Assembly: GCA_964621905.1 (NCBI GenBank)
Contig: CAZUNG010000001.1
Coordinates: forward strand, 186,001 to 250,000
DNA length: 64,000 bases
Direction: 5' to 3'
From: Ruminococcus_G sp964621905
GTDB taxonomy: Bacteria > Bacillota > Clostridia > Lachnospirales > Lachnospiraceae
The notes beneath the pieces were generated by a model, which was not told where the DNA came from, made no database searches, and saw only the letters and a list, made by a program, of their open reading frames with translations. Shown here one piece after another: positions 52,822 to 61,047 of the stretch. The first letter of the stretch is position 1. Every line of letters starts with the position of its first letter. The translations under genes and the position numbers were made by a program.

Positions 52822-53601
52822 ATGGAATATGCATTAATTGAACAACAAGGCCATGTTTGCACGATTACAATCAATTTTCCGAAAAAATTGAATGCAGTCA
52901 GTACTGCAGTGCTGACAGATTTAGGCGAAGCATTTGACCAGGTTGAAAAAATGAAAGATGTTTACTGCGTTATTTTAAAAGGCGCAGGTGAAAAGGCATT
53001 TGTCGGCGGAGCTGACATCAAAGAGATGAGTGAATTCGGATTTTACGAGGCGAGGGACTACGCAAAATTTGGTGGTGCTGTGCTTGAAAAAATTCATCAG
53101 TTCAGAGTGCCGGTTATTGCAGCAATCAATGGATACTGCCTGGGCGGCGGTGTGGAAGTGGCACTTGCATGTGATATGCGTGTTGCCGCTGAAAATGCAA
53201 AATTTGCATTCCCTGAAGTTGGACTTGGCATTATGACAGGTACCGGCGGCTCTCAGAGACTGCAGGCAATCGTGGGAGAGGGAAGAGCCAGAGAACTCTT
53301 GCTTACCTGCGACAGAATTGATGCTTCCGAAGCATACAGAATCGGACTTGTTAATAAAGTCGTTCCAACCGAAAACCTGATGGAAGAAGCGATGGTTATG
53401 GCAGAAAAAGTTGCCAAGAACGGACCGATTGCAGTTGCTACGATGAAGAAGGCCATTAATGTTGCCAGCGAGACAGATTATCCGACAAGTACAGAACATA
53501 TGATTCTTTCCTTTGGGTCTCTGTTTACGACACAGGATGCACATGATGCTCTTTCCGCATTTGTTAATAAAGAAAAACTTGATCATTTCAATAACAAATA
53601 G
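52822..53601 (+). CDS. crt: Enoyl-CoA hydratase (crotonase)
   Basis: A 259-residue crotonase. The oxyanion-hole segments are AFVGGADIKEM and CLGGGVEVALACD; the two catalytic Glu residues are kept (GGGVEVA and FPEVGLG). It interconverts crotonyl-CoA and 3-hydroxybutyryl-CoA. With abfD it lets part of the crotonyl-CoA be oxidised toward acetyl-CoA while the rest is reduced to butyryl-CoA, as in 4-aminobutyrate fermentation. It begins 11 nt after the small cysteine protein behind AAGGAG. Confidence 0.94.
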   Translation: MEYALIEQQGHVCTITINFPKKLNAVSTAVLTDLGEAFDQVEKMKDVYCVILKGAGEKAFVGGADIKEMSEFGFYEARDYAKFGGAVLEKIHQFRVPVIAAINGYCLGGGVEVALACDMRVAAENAKFAFPEVGLGIMTGTGGSQRLQAIVGEGRARELLLTCDRIDASEAYRIGLVNKVVPTENLMEEAMVMAEKVAKNGPIAVATMKKAINVASETDYPTSTEHMILSFGSLFTTQDAHDALSAFVNKEKLDHFNNK

Positions 53602-53655
53602 TAGGCGGATATTGAGTTTTTATGTAAATAGGTAAATGGAGATTAGAATTTATTC

Positions 53656-53684
53656 TTGACATTGTTAAAAAAATAACAAAGAAT
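53656..53684 (+). promoter_or_regulatory. Possible promoter for 4-hydroxybutyrate dehydrogenase
   Basis: A perfect TTGACA (53656-53661) with AAGAAT 17 nt later (53679-53684). The -10 is weak. It would allow the gene to be transcribed separately from the upstream operon. Confidence 0.5.
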
Positions 53685-53700
53685 AAAAGGGAGAGAAAAC

Positions 53701-54834
53701 ATGAGACAGTTATTATTAAGAACTGAAATCCACAAATTTGATACTTTTGAAGACTTCGCAAAGGATTTCGAAATCGGAGAAGGCGATTTGTTATTTACAA
53801 ATGAATTTCTGTATACACCGAAGATGAAACCACTGAATCTGAAATGCGATGTATACTTTCAGGAAAAATACGGAACCACGGAGCCTACCGATGAAATGTA
53901 TAATGCTATCTTTAGAGATCTGAAAGGCAAAGAATACAAGAGGATCATCGCGGTCGGCGGCGGTACAGTTGTCGATATGGCAAAATGGGTGGCATCTGAA
54001 AAACCGGATGATATCGTAGATGCATATAAAGAGAACCCAACATTTAAGCCAAAACATAAGACAGAGCTGGTCATCTGCCCGACCACATGTGGAACAGGCA
54101 GCGAGGTTACCAATATCTCCATGATCTATCTCACAAAAACAAAAACGAAAAAGGGCTGTGCGAACGATGAACTGTTTGCAGACTATGCAGTATTGATTCC
54201 TGATCTTGTAAAAAGCCTGCCATATCAGCCATTTATGTACAGTGCTATCGATGCACTGATTCATGCCGTTGAGAGCTATGTAGGCCGCCGTCATACGGAC
54301 CTTTCCAGAATGTTTGGCAGAAGAGCGATCGAGCTGATCATGAATGGATTTACACAGATGATTGAAAAAGGACCGGAATACAGACTGGAAATTATGGACG
54401 ATTTTGTGCTCGGAAGCAATTATGCAGGTATCGCATTCGGTACTGCAGGGTGCAACGCAGTTCATGCAATGAGTTTTCCACTGGGCGGCATGTTCCATGT
54501 AGCTCACGGTGAATCGAATTATGAGCTGTTTACAACGGTCATGAAATACTACTACAAAATGAATCCGGATGGCGACATCAAAGAAATCAACCATGTGCTG
54601 GCTGAGATTCTTGGCTGTGAGACAGAGGGTGCAGAAGTTTATGATAAACTGGAAGAGGCGCTTGCAGCATTGATCCGCAGGAAACCGCTGTCCGAGTATG
54701 GTGTAACGGAAGAAATCTGTGATCAGATGGCTGAACTGGTTATTGCAGAACAGCAGAGACTAATGACCAATACCTATGTAGAGATGGACAAAGAAGCTGT
54801 TAAGAGCCTGTATCTGCAGGTACTGAATGATTAA
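53701..54834 (+). CDS. 4hbD: 4-hydroxybutyrate dehydrogenase (iron-type alcohol dehydrogenase)
   Basis: A 377-residue group III alcohol dehydrogenase closely resembling 4HbD of Clostridium kluyveri (similar starts and TNEFLY, GTGSEVTN, GSNYAGIAFG). NAD-binding is by AVGGGTVVDMAK. Metal ligands lie in DALIHAVES and in the H-x(n)-H pairs AVHAMSFPLGG and HVAHGESN. It reduces succinate semialdehyde to 4-hydroxybutyrate or the reverse. It links the pathway to 4-aminobutyrate or succinate; the aminotransferase, semialdehyde-forming enzymes and the CoA-transferase are not in the window. Confidence 0.94.
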   Translation: MRQLLLRTEIHKFDTFEDFAKDFEIGEGDLLFTNEFLYTPKMKPLNLKCDVYFQEKYGTTEPTDEMYNAIFRDLKGKEYKRIIAVGGGTVVDMAKWVASEKPDDIVDAYKENPTFKPKHKTELVICPTTCGTGSEVTNISMIYLTKTKTKKGCANDELFADYAVLIPDLVKSLPYQPFMYSAIDALIHAVESYVGRRHTDLSRMFGRRAIELIMNGFTQMIEKGPEYRLEIMDDFVLGSNYAGIAFGTAGCNAVHAMSFPLGGMFHVAHGESNYELFTTVMKYYYKMNPDGDIKEINHVLAEILGCETEGAEVYDKLEEALAALIRRKPLSEYGVTEEICDQMAELVIAEQQRLMTNTYVEMDKEAVKSLYLQVLND

Positions 54835-54859
54835 TGAGGATCTGATAATTATATAGAAA

Positions 54860-54952
54860 GATATTAAGGGAGCTCAAAGATGGGCTGAGAGGAGACTGTG
54901 CGTCTCGACCTTGTAACCTGATGTGGATAATGCCAACGTAGGGAAATATTTC
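54860..54952 (+). ncRNA. TPP (thi-box) riboswitch
   Basis: The conserved order is clear: GGGAGC, GGGCTGAGA, then ACCTTG, AACCTGATGTGGATAATGCC and GTAGGGAA. The ends pair as ATATT/AATAT. It lies upstream of thiC, with a terminator between. Confidence 0.96.
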
Positions 54953-54973
54953 ATAGTATCGTTCAAATCGACT

Positions 54974-55012
54974 ATAAGGGATATATTACCTGCGTAATAT
55001 ATCCCTTATTTC
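54974..55012 (+). terminator. TPP-riboswitch expression-platform terminator
   Basis: ATAAGGGATATATTAC (54974-54989) pairs perfectly with GTAATATATCCCTTAT (54994-55009) around a four-base CTGC loop, followed by TTTC. TPP should favour termination before thiC. Confidence 0.85.
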
Positions 55013-55053
55013 ATGTCTTTTTATTTGATAAAAAAGACGGCAAAGGAGAAACT

Positions 55054-56358
55054 ATGAACTATACAACACAAATGAATGCTGCTAAAAACGGAGTGATTAC
55101 CAAAGAAATGGAAGCGGTTGCTGCCTATGAACAGATGGACGCGGAAAAAGTCAGGGAGCTGACTGCAAAAGGACATCTTGCAATTCCGGCAAATAAAAAT
55201 CATAAATGCCTGAAACCATATGGTATCGGCAATATGCTAAAGACGAAGATCAATGTCAATCTCGGAACGTCGAAAGACTGTCTTGACATGGATGTGGAAC
55301 TGGAGAAAGTGATGGAGGCCGTAAAGATGGGGGCAGAATCTATCATGGACTTAAGTTCATTCGGGGATACCAGGAAATTCAGGAGAAAACTGACGGCAGA
55401 ATGCCCGGCAATCATCGGAACAGTGCCCATTTATGATGCGGTTGTCTACTATAATAAAGCGTTGAAAGCGATTACTTCTGATGAGTGGATCGACATTGTG
55501 CGTATGCACGCTGAGGACGGCGTAGATTTTATGACGATTCACTGTGGTATTAACCGGGCGACGGCAGAACGTTTCAAAAAATCAAAGCGTCATACGAACA
55601 TTGTATCCAGAGGAGGTTCCATCATTTTTGCATGGATGGAGCTGACGGGAAATGAAAATCCGTTTTTTGAACGGTTTGATGAGCTGCTTGAGATCTGCCA
55701 GAAATATGATGTGACATTAAGTCTCGGTGATGCCTGCCGGCCTGGCAGCATCGAGGATGCGGGCGATGTGTCACAGATCGAAGAACTTGTGACACTTGGA
55801 GAGCTGACGACGAGGGCGTGGGAAAAAGATGTACAGGTAATCATTGAAGGTCCGGGACATATGCCGCTTAATCAGATCCAGGCAAACATGGAGATACAGC
55901 AGACCATCTGTAAAGGTGCGCCGTTTTATGTGCTCGGTCCGCTGGTGACAGATGTTGCACCGGGATATGATCATATCACCGCGGCAATCGGAGGAGCAAT
56001 CGCAGCGACTTACGGAGCTTCATTCCTCTGTTATGTAACGCCTGCAGAACATCTGCGGCTTCCTACGGTGGAAGATGTGAAAGAAGGTATTATCGCTTCG
56101 AAAATCGCGGCTCATGCGGCAGATATCGCCAAGGGAATCAAAGGTGCCAGTGACTGGGATCACGATATGAGTGAGGCGAGAAGAGAGCTTGACTGGGAGC
56201 GTCAGTTTGGACTGGCGATGGATGGAGAAAAAGCCAGAAGGTACCGCGCGGAATCGACGCCGGAACGGGAAGATACCTGTACGATGTGCGGAAAAATGTG
56301 TGCAGTGCGTAATATCAATAAAATTTTGCGGGGCGAAGATGTAGATATTATGGACTGA
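55054..56358 (+). CDS. thiC: Phosphomethylpyrimidine synthase
   Basis: ThiC is the radical-SAM enzyme that turns aminoimidazole ribotide into the HMP-phosphate pyrimidine of thiamine. The C-terminal cluster motif CTMCGKMC (CxxCxxxxC) and the substrate/metal regions MTIHCGIN, SRGGS and EGPGHMP are seen. At 434 residues it is the short clostridial form without the long N-terminal domain. Start behind AAAGGAGAA. It is under the TPP riboswitch and no other thi gene follows, so the rest of the pathway is elsewhere. Confidence 0.97.
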   Translation: MNYTTQMNAAKNGVITKEMEAVAAYEQMDAEKVRELTAKGHLAIPANKNHKCLKPYGIGNMLKTKINVNLGTSKDCLDMDVELEKVMEAVKMGAESIMDLSSFGDTRKFRRKLTAECPAIIGTVPIYDAVVYYNKALKAITSDEWIDIVRMHAEDGVDFMTIHCGINRATAERFKKSKRHTNIVSRGGSIIFAWMELTGNENPFFERFDELLEICQKYDVTLSLGDACRPGSIEDAGDVSQIEELVTLGELTTRAWEKDVQVIIEGPGHMPLNQIQANMEIQQTICKGAPFYVLGPLVTDVAPGYDHITAAIGGAIAATYGASFLCYVTPAEHLRLPTVEDVKEGIIASKIAAHAADIAKGIKGASDWDHDMSEARRELDWERQFGLAMDGEKARRYRAESTPEREDTCTMCGKMCAVRNINKILRGEDVDIMD

Positions 56359-56465
56359 CAATATTATTAAATTGTGTTTGAAAATGGCAAAGTAAAAACG
56401 ACAGAACTCCACATAATAAAAATGTCACCTGATTTATGATGACCGTAAAGAAAGGAGTTCTGTAT

Positions 56466-56939
56466 ATGGAAGGTAACGAATGTCTTGCGATAGCCAGTAT
56501 TCCCATGCAGAAATGGGGTGAAGTCTATCGGTTTTGTGAAGCATTGAGAGAAGGGACGATTTTTCCTGCCTTAAATCTTCCGTTTTATCTGGCGGAATCG
56601 ATCGAAAATCCGGCAAAACAGCAGGAAAATACTGGTGAAATTGATCCCAGGCAGGCTGACCGGGAAACTCTGCTTACCAAAATCAATGAAGTCAGTTTTG
56701 CGCTGAACGATCTGACCCTGTACCTGGACACGCACAGCGAAGACAGTCAGGCGATTCACTTGTTTTCAGAATGTGCCGCTCTGCGCGCAAATCTCCTGAA
56801 AATATTCGGCGAACGGTTCTACCCGCTGACCCAGGCATGTCTTGCGGACTGCAGCTGTGAAAAAGAATGTGAATCAGCAAACGGAATGGCCTTTTCGTGG
56901 GAGTGCGGGCCGGCACCGTGGGAAGGAGCGTGTATCTGA
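56466..56939 (+). CDS. CotJA-CotJB fusion spore coat protein
   Basis: A 157-residue protein joining two coat proteins that are usually separate. Residues about 4-45 match CotJA (LAIASIPMQKWGEVY, EALREGTIFPALNLP). After a polar linker, residues about 70-155 match CotJB (LLTKINEVSFALNDLTLYLDTH ... ERFYPLT ... APWE). Between them the CotJB part has an extra Cys-rich stretch (CLADCSCEKEC). Start chosen at ATG 56466, 8 nt after AAAGGAG, not at 56436. Its stop overlaps the cotJC start (TGATG). Coat assembly in the mother cell is expected, though I could not identify a clear sigma-E promoter. Confidence 0.8.
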   Translation: MEGNECLAIASIPMQKWGEVYRFCEALREGTIFPALNLPFYLAESIENPAKQQENTGEIDPRQADRETLLTKINEVSFALNDLTLYLDTHSEDSQAIHLFSECAALRANLLKIFGERFYPLTQACLADCSCEKECESANGMAFSWECGPAPWEGACI

Positions 56940-57550
56940 TGTGGAATTATGAAAAAAGACTTCAGTTTCCGGTGAAAATCACGAAAACATGTCCGAAGAC
57001 GGCACAGCTGATCATCAGTCAGTATGGAGGCCCGGACGGTGAGTTATCTGCCTCCATGCGGTATCTGGCACAGCGGTACACCATGCCGGTAAAAGCGGTC
57101 GGCGGTCTGCTGACTGATATTGGAACAGAGGAATTGGCTCATATGGAAATTATATGTGCCATGGTTTACCAGCTGACACGGGATGTTACCATTGAAGATG
57201 CGAAAACAGCGGGATTTGATGCGTACTATATAGACCATACGAAAGCGTTGTGGCCACAGGCGGCATCGGGACTTCCATTTTCAGCCGTGGAATTTCAGTC
57301 AAAAGGGGATGCGATCGCTGATTTGACGGAGGATCTGGCAGCAGAACAGAAAGCCAGGACGGTGTACGATAACCTGCTCAGGATGATTCCGGACCCGGAA
57401 GTGAGAGAACCGCTGAAGTTTTTGAGAACGAGAGAGATTGTTCACTTTCAGAGGTTTGGAGAGGCACTGGAAAAGACAAAAGATCATTTGGACAGCACAA
57501 ATTACTATTATTTTAATCCTGAATTTGACAAGCAGTTCCTGAAAAAATAG
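56939..57550 (+). CDS. cotJC: CotJC, manganese-catalase-like spore coat protein
   Basis: A 203-residue member of the Mn-catalase family: MWNYEKRLQFPVKI start typical of CotJC and the ferritin-like di-metal ligands in EELAHMEI and a later EIVHFQRFGEAL. The C-terminus NYYYFNPEF is typical. ATG at 56939 overlaps the previous stop by one base and fits the family N-terminus; a GTG at 56897 in frame was rejected. It forms the cotJ operon with the fusion gene upstream and ends at the hairpin at 57557. Confidence 0.93.
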   Translation: MWNYEKRLQFPVKITKTCPKTAQLIISQYGGPDGELSASMRYLAQRYTMPVKAVGGLLTDIGTEELAHMEIICAMVYQLTRDVTIEDAKTAGFDAYYIDHTKALWPQAASGLPFSAVEFQSKGDAIADLTEDLAAEQKARTVYDNLLRMIPDPEVREPLKFLRTREIVHFQRFGEALEKTKDHLDSTNYYYFNPEFDKQFLKK

Positions 57551-57556
57551 TCATAG

Positions 57557-57602
57557 ACGGAGCAATGGAAAGTATCGATATATTTTCCGGCGCTCCGTTT
57601 TC
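57557..57602 (+). terminator. Intrinsic terminator after cotJC
   Basis: ACGGAGC (57557-57563) pairs with GCTCCGT (57592-57598), with an inner TGGAAA/TTTTCC stem, followed by TTTTC. Confidence 0.75.
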
Positions 57603-57630
57603 AGGTTGATCAGAGAATTTATGTTGAATC

Positions 57631-57659
57631 TTGTTCTGATGAATGGTACTCTATACAAT
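57631..57659 (+). promoter_or_regulatory. Possible promoter for the zincin-like gene
   Basis: TTGTTC (57631-57636), 17 nt, TACAAT (57654-57659), 16 nt before the start codon; the leader would be very short. Confidence 0.4.
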
Positions 57660-57674
57660 AAAGGAGAGCGAATC

Positions 57675-58049
57675 ATGACAGAGGAAGAATTTCTTAAGAT
57701 GCTGGAGGAAATTTCTGCAGAACTTCCAATGGATTTTTTTCAGGAATTAAACGGAGGGATTATCATGCAGCCGGAAGCAAAGTACCATCCCGAGAGTAAA
57801 GAGTCTCCGCTGTGGATTCTGGGAGAATACGCACATGGATCTGCCATGGGTCGTTATATTAACATATATTATGGTTCTTTTATCGAGGTCTATGGAAACC
57901 TTGACAGGCAGGCGATGAAAAAAAAAGTCCGCCATACGGTGCTGCATGAATTTCGGCATCATCTGGAATCGCTCGCAGGGGAAAAGGATCTGGAAATTGA
58001 GGATGCGGTCAAATTGTACCGTTATAAAAATGATAAAGACTTCAGATGA
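57675..58049 (+). CDS. Zincin-like metallopeptidase family protein (PF06262-type)
   Basis: A 124-residue protein of the minimal zincin family: the HExxH-like motif is HEFRHHLESLAGEKDLE, where the downstream Glu/Asp can complete the zinc site. The N-terminal half (MTEEEFLKMLEEISAELP) matches the family's usual start. ATG at 57675 lies behind AAGGAGA; the longer frame from 57606 has no such site. Its substrate and role are unknown. It is single-gene, closed by a terminator. Confidence 0.85.
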   Translation: MTEEEFLKMLEEISAELPMDFFQELNGGIIMQPEAKYHPESKESPLWILGEYAHGSAMGRYINIYYGSFIEVYGNLDRQAMKKKVRHTVLHEFRHHLESLAGEKDLEIEDAVKLYRYKNDKDFR

Positions 58050-58057
58050 TTCAGTGA

Positions 58058-58112
58058 CAGGGAGCAATGCCGTACGGTGAAATATGCCGCAGCACTGCTC
58101 CCTGATATTTTA
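58058..58112 (+). terminator. Intrinsic terminator
   Basis: CAGGGAGCA (58058-58066) pairs with TGCTCCCTG (58096-58104), followed by ATATTTTATT. Confidence 0.75.
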
Positions 58113-58232
58113 TTGCTTTTTTAAATAATGTTTTTCGGCCAGATTTAAAAGAGAATACAGTCCCATTGCGATGACGCACAGAATGATGATCGACATAATC
58201 ACCCAGTCGAGCTTAAAGAGATATGCGGGCAT
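58110..58232 (-). pseudogene. Short membrane ORF, possible C-terminal remnant of an ABC permease
   Basis: A 40-codon minus-strand frame with one hydrophobic helix (WVIMSIIILCVIAMGLYSL) followed by LNLAEKHYLKKQ and a stop. The layout resembles the last helix and tail of SsuC/ThiX-type permeases (helix, then a leucine/arginine-rich end). It has no ribosome-binding site and a stop stands just before its ATG. It may be a leftover of a thiamine-precursor transporter gene next to thiC, or simply chance. Confidence 0.3.
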
Positions 58233-58318
58233 TCAAAAAGAGTTCGTATAAATCCAGTAAAGGCGGTCAGGCCGTTTGGCATATGCTGTTAAGAGCAGAT
58301 TAATCAAGGGTGAGTGTT

Positions 58319-58477
58319 ATGAAAGAGCGGGAAACCGGGAAAAAGTTGTCTGTCAGAAAACAGATGGAACAAAAGATGATGCTTCATATGGTCAAACGTC
58401 TGGAGAGACAACAGCTGATCACGCCGGAAGAGAGTCTGAGACTGGTTTCACAGATTCGAAAGGAAGGGGGACAGTGA
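58319..58477 (+). CDS. Small SHOCT-like protein coupled to the recombinase
   Basis: A 52-residue frame whose stop overlaps the recombinase start (TGATG). It begins at ATG 58319 behind AAGGGTGAG. The peptide is helical and polar; MVKRLERQQLITPEESLRL resembles the short SHOCT fold (helix, G/I-T-x-E-E, helix) found at protein C-termini. Such small ORFs often precede large serine recombinases in clostridia; a role in directing recombination is possible but untested. Confidence 0.6.
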   Translation: MKERETGKKLSVRKQMEQKMMLHMVKRLERQQLITPEESLRLVSQIRKEGGQ

Positions 58478-60237
58478 TGCTGCGGGCGGTGATTTATGCA
58501 CGATGCAGTACGGAGGAGGAAAGCCAGAAGAATGCACTTGCCAAGCAGGTAGCTGAGGCCGAGGAGTGTGTCTGCAAAAAGGGATGGACACTTGTGGATA
58601 CATACGTAGAAAGCCGTTCCGGAACCAGTACAAAAGGAAGGGCTGAATATAACCGTCTGTATCAGGAAATATTCCGTGACAAATTTGATATTATCGTGAT
58701 CAAATCACAGGACCGGCTGGTACGCAATACGAGGGACTGGTATCTCTTTGTCGACCGTCTGACGAGAGTGGGAAAACAATTGTATATGTATATGGAGCAG
58801 AAGTTTTATTCAGCGGACGATGCCCTGATAACGGGCATTAAGGCTATTCTTGCTGAAGAGTACAGTCGGGATCTGAGTAAAAAGATCAATAATGCACATC
58901 ATCACCGCCAGAAAAACGGGGGTGCGGTCATTCTGACTTCAAATACATATGGCTACCAGAGAATGCCGGACAAAAGTATTATCATTGCAGAAGAAGAAGC
59001 AAGGGTCAAACGCAGGATGTATGAGTTATGTGCGGCCGGGTACGGAGGCAGGGCAATCGCATCGATCCTCAGTGCAGAAGGGATCCGGAACCGGAAAGGA
59101 AACCCGTTTTCTGATGCAGACATTTTGAGAATGATTAAAAATCCCCTGAACAAAGGGACTGTCGTGATGCACCGGAAGCATTATGATTTTGATTTGAAAA
59201 AAACAGTTTCAGTTCCGCAGGAGGAGCAATATGTCTATGAGCACAAGGTTCCGGCGATTGTCTCAGATGAACTTTGGGAACGGGCAAATCTGCAAATCAG
59301 GAAAAGAAGGCGGGCAGCAAATAAGGACGGCAGTGTAAGCTGGACCGGGAAAAACCAGGGGAAATCATCGCTGAGCGGAAAGCTGTACTGCGGCTTCTGC
59401 AAAGTTCCTTTTTACCGGTGTGTGCGAAAAGACTCCCGTGGACACAGAAAAATATATGAATGGAAATGCAGGTGTTATATCGAGAATGGGAGAAAGGAAA
59501 AGCGGGAATCGAAAACCCCTCAGGGGTGTGACAATGTCCACATAGATGAGGAAAAGTTGTTCAGACTGCTGGGGGAGATATGCAAAAAACAGTATCAGCC
59601 GGATCAGGAATCTGTCACGCAAGAGCTGAAAAAACTGCTGAAGGATGTTCTGAAAGATACAGATGCGGATGAGCAGGAAGAGCGGGAATATCAAAAAATG
59701 CTGAGAGTGAGGCGTCAGATGATGCAGTTGACAGATAAATTGCTTGAAGGAGTTCTGTCTGATGCAGTCTGTCAGATGAAAATGAATGAACTGGAACAAC
59801 AGGAAAGAGAGATACAGAAGAGAATCCATGGGATAGGGGAGGAGAAGTCACCGGATGATGCGGCAAAAAACAGAATCATCCGGATTGGAAATATATTGTC
59901 GGAGGATTTCACCTATTATGAGTATGCAGCGGCAGAAGCGATACTGGAAAGCATTGATCAGATCACGGTCTATCCGGACGGTATGAAGCTGATTACCGGT
60001 GATGTGAGTCGGAGAATCGATTATGGTACACTGTTTGATTACCGCAGTCAGAAACGCCTGGGCAGAGAAGCAGTTGTCCGGCTCATGAAAGAAAACCCGG
60101 ATATCACAGTGAAGCAGATCGCTGAAAAACTGGGCATCAGTTTGTCTGGGGCGGGCTACAGGATAAAGATATTAAAAGAGGAAGGGCGGGTGAGGTATCA
60201 CAGAGAAGGAACAACAGGGAGATGGAAAGTAAATTAA
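58477..60237 (+). CDS. Large serine recombinase with C-terminal winged helix
   Basis: A 586-residue recombinase. The resolvase domain (about 1-145) has catalytic Ser11 in YARCSTEEES and the conserved Arg residues in SQDRLVRN. A recombinase domain (about 165-270) follows, then a zinc ribbon (CGFCKVPFYRC ... WKCRCY), a coiled coil of heptads (about 390-460), and an unusual C-terminal helix-turn-helix (VKQIAEKLGISLSGAGYRIKIL). ATG at 58477 overlaps the small upstream ORF; a longer frame from 58276 was rejected for lack of a site and for the overlap. No att sites or other mobile genes are seen nearby, so it could be a remnant element or a resident switch enzyme. Confidence 0.88.
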   Translation: MLRAVIYARCSTEEESQKNALAKQVAEAEECVCKKGWTLVDTYVESRSGTSTKGRAEYNRLYQEIFRDKFDIIVIKSQDRLVRNTRDWYLFVDRLTRVGKQLYMYMEQKFYSADDALITGIKAILAEEYSRDLSKKINNAHHHRQKNGGAVILTSNTYGYQRMPDKSIIIAEEEARVKRRMYELCAAGYGGRAIASILSAEGIRNRKGNPFSDADILRMIKNPLNKGTVVMHRKHYDFDLKKTVSVPQEEQYVYEHKVPAIVSDELWERANLQIRKRRRAANKDGSVSWTGKNQGKSSLSGKLYCGFCKVPFYRCVRKDSRGHRKIYEWKCRCYIENGRKEKRESKTPQGCDNVHIDEEKLFRLLGEICKKQYQPDQESVTQELKKLLKDVLKDTDADEQEEREYQKMLRVRRQMMQLTDKLLEGVLSDAVCQMKMNELEQQEREIQKRIHGIGEEKSPDDAAKNRIIRIGNILSEDFTYYEYAAAEAILESIDQITVYPDGMKLITGDVSRRIDYGTLFDYRSQKRLGREAVVRLMKENPDITVKQIAEKLGISLSGAGYRIKILKEEGRVRYHREGTTGRWKVN

Positions 60238-60339
60238 GGGAAACTTAAGGTTGAGAATGTAGAAAAAGTGTAAAAGGTATGATATTCTGTTGACATTATC
60301 AGCGGATGCCTGAAAAATAATATACATAAGGAGAAATGT

Positions 60340-61047
60340 ATGAAATTTGTAATCGATCACCTGTCAAAACATTTTGACAAAAAAGAAGTGTTAAAAGATA
60401 TCTCGTTTTCGTTTGAATGCGGACGGATCTATGGTCTGCTGGGGAGGAATGGAGCCGGGAAAACAACGCTGTTTAACTGCATCAACCGCGATATGAAAAC
60501 GGACGGCGGCCGGTTTTATCTTGAAGAGGCAGGAACAGAGCGGAATCTCGAAGCGAACGATGTGGGATATGTACTTTCTACTCCGACAGTGCCGGAATTT
60601 CTGACGGGACGTGAGTTTTTAAAGTTTTTTATGGAGATTAATGAGGGCAGCATTCACAATCCAAAGCCGCTGGATGCATATTTTGATATGATGAACATCG
60701 AGGCGGAAGACCGGGATAAACTTCTGAAAGATTATTCCCACGGTATGAAGAATAAGATGCAGATGCTGATCAACATCATAGCACAGCCAAATATTCTGCT
60801 GTTGGATGAGCCGCTGACGTCTCTCGATGTGGTGGTGGCAGAGGAGATGAAACAGCTGCTCCGCTCGCTGAAAGAAGGTAAGATCATTATCTTTTCAACA
60901 CACATTATGGAGCTTGCCCTGGATTTATGTGATGATATTGTGATTTTAAACCACGGTGAACTGGAGCGCATTGACAAGGCAGATCTGGACCATTCTGAAT
61001 TTAAGGAGAAGATTATCGCGGCGCTGAAGGAGGAAGTTCATGATTAG
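60340..61047 (+). CDS. ABC transporter ATP-binding protein
   Basis: A 235-residue ATPase: Walker A GRNGAGKTT, a variant signature YSHGMKNKM, Walker B LLLDEPLTSLD and switch His in STHIME. It belongs to the exporter-type group whose permease is separate, resembling bacteriocin/antibiotic-resistance or lipid exporters. Start ATG at 60340 behind AAGGAGA. It overlaps the permease gene by 8 nt. Confidence 0.92.
   Translation: MKFVIDHLSKHFDKKEVLKDISFSFECGRIYGLLGRNGAGKTTLFNCINRDMKTDGGRFYLEEAGTERNLEANDVGYVLSTPTVPEFLTGREFLKFFMEINEGSIHNPKPLDAYFDMMNIEAEDRDKLLKDYSHGMKNKMQMLINIIAQPNILLLDEPLTSLDVVVAEEMKQLLRSLKEGKIIIFSTHIMELALDLCDDIVILNHGELERIDKADLDHSEFKEKIIAALKEEVHD

Noticed and set aside
58276..58476. 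N-terminal extension of the recombinase
   Set aside because: The catalytic domain begins at MLRAVIYARCS. The upstream stretch is better explained by the 52-residue ORF in another frame.
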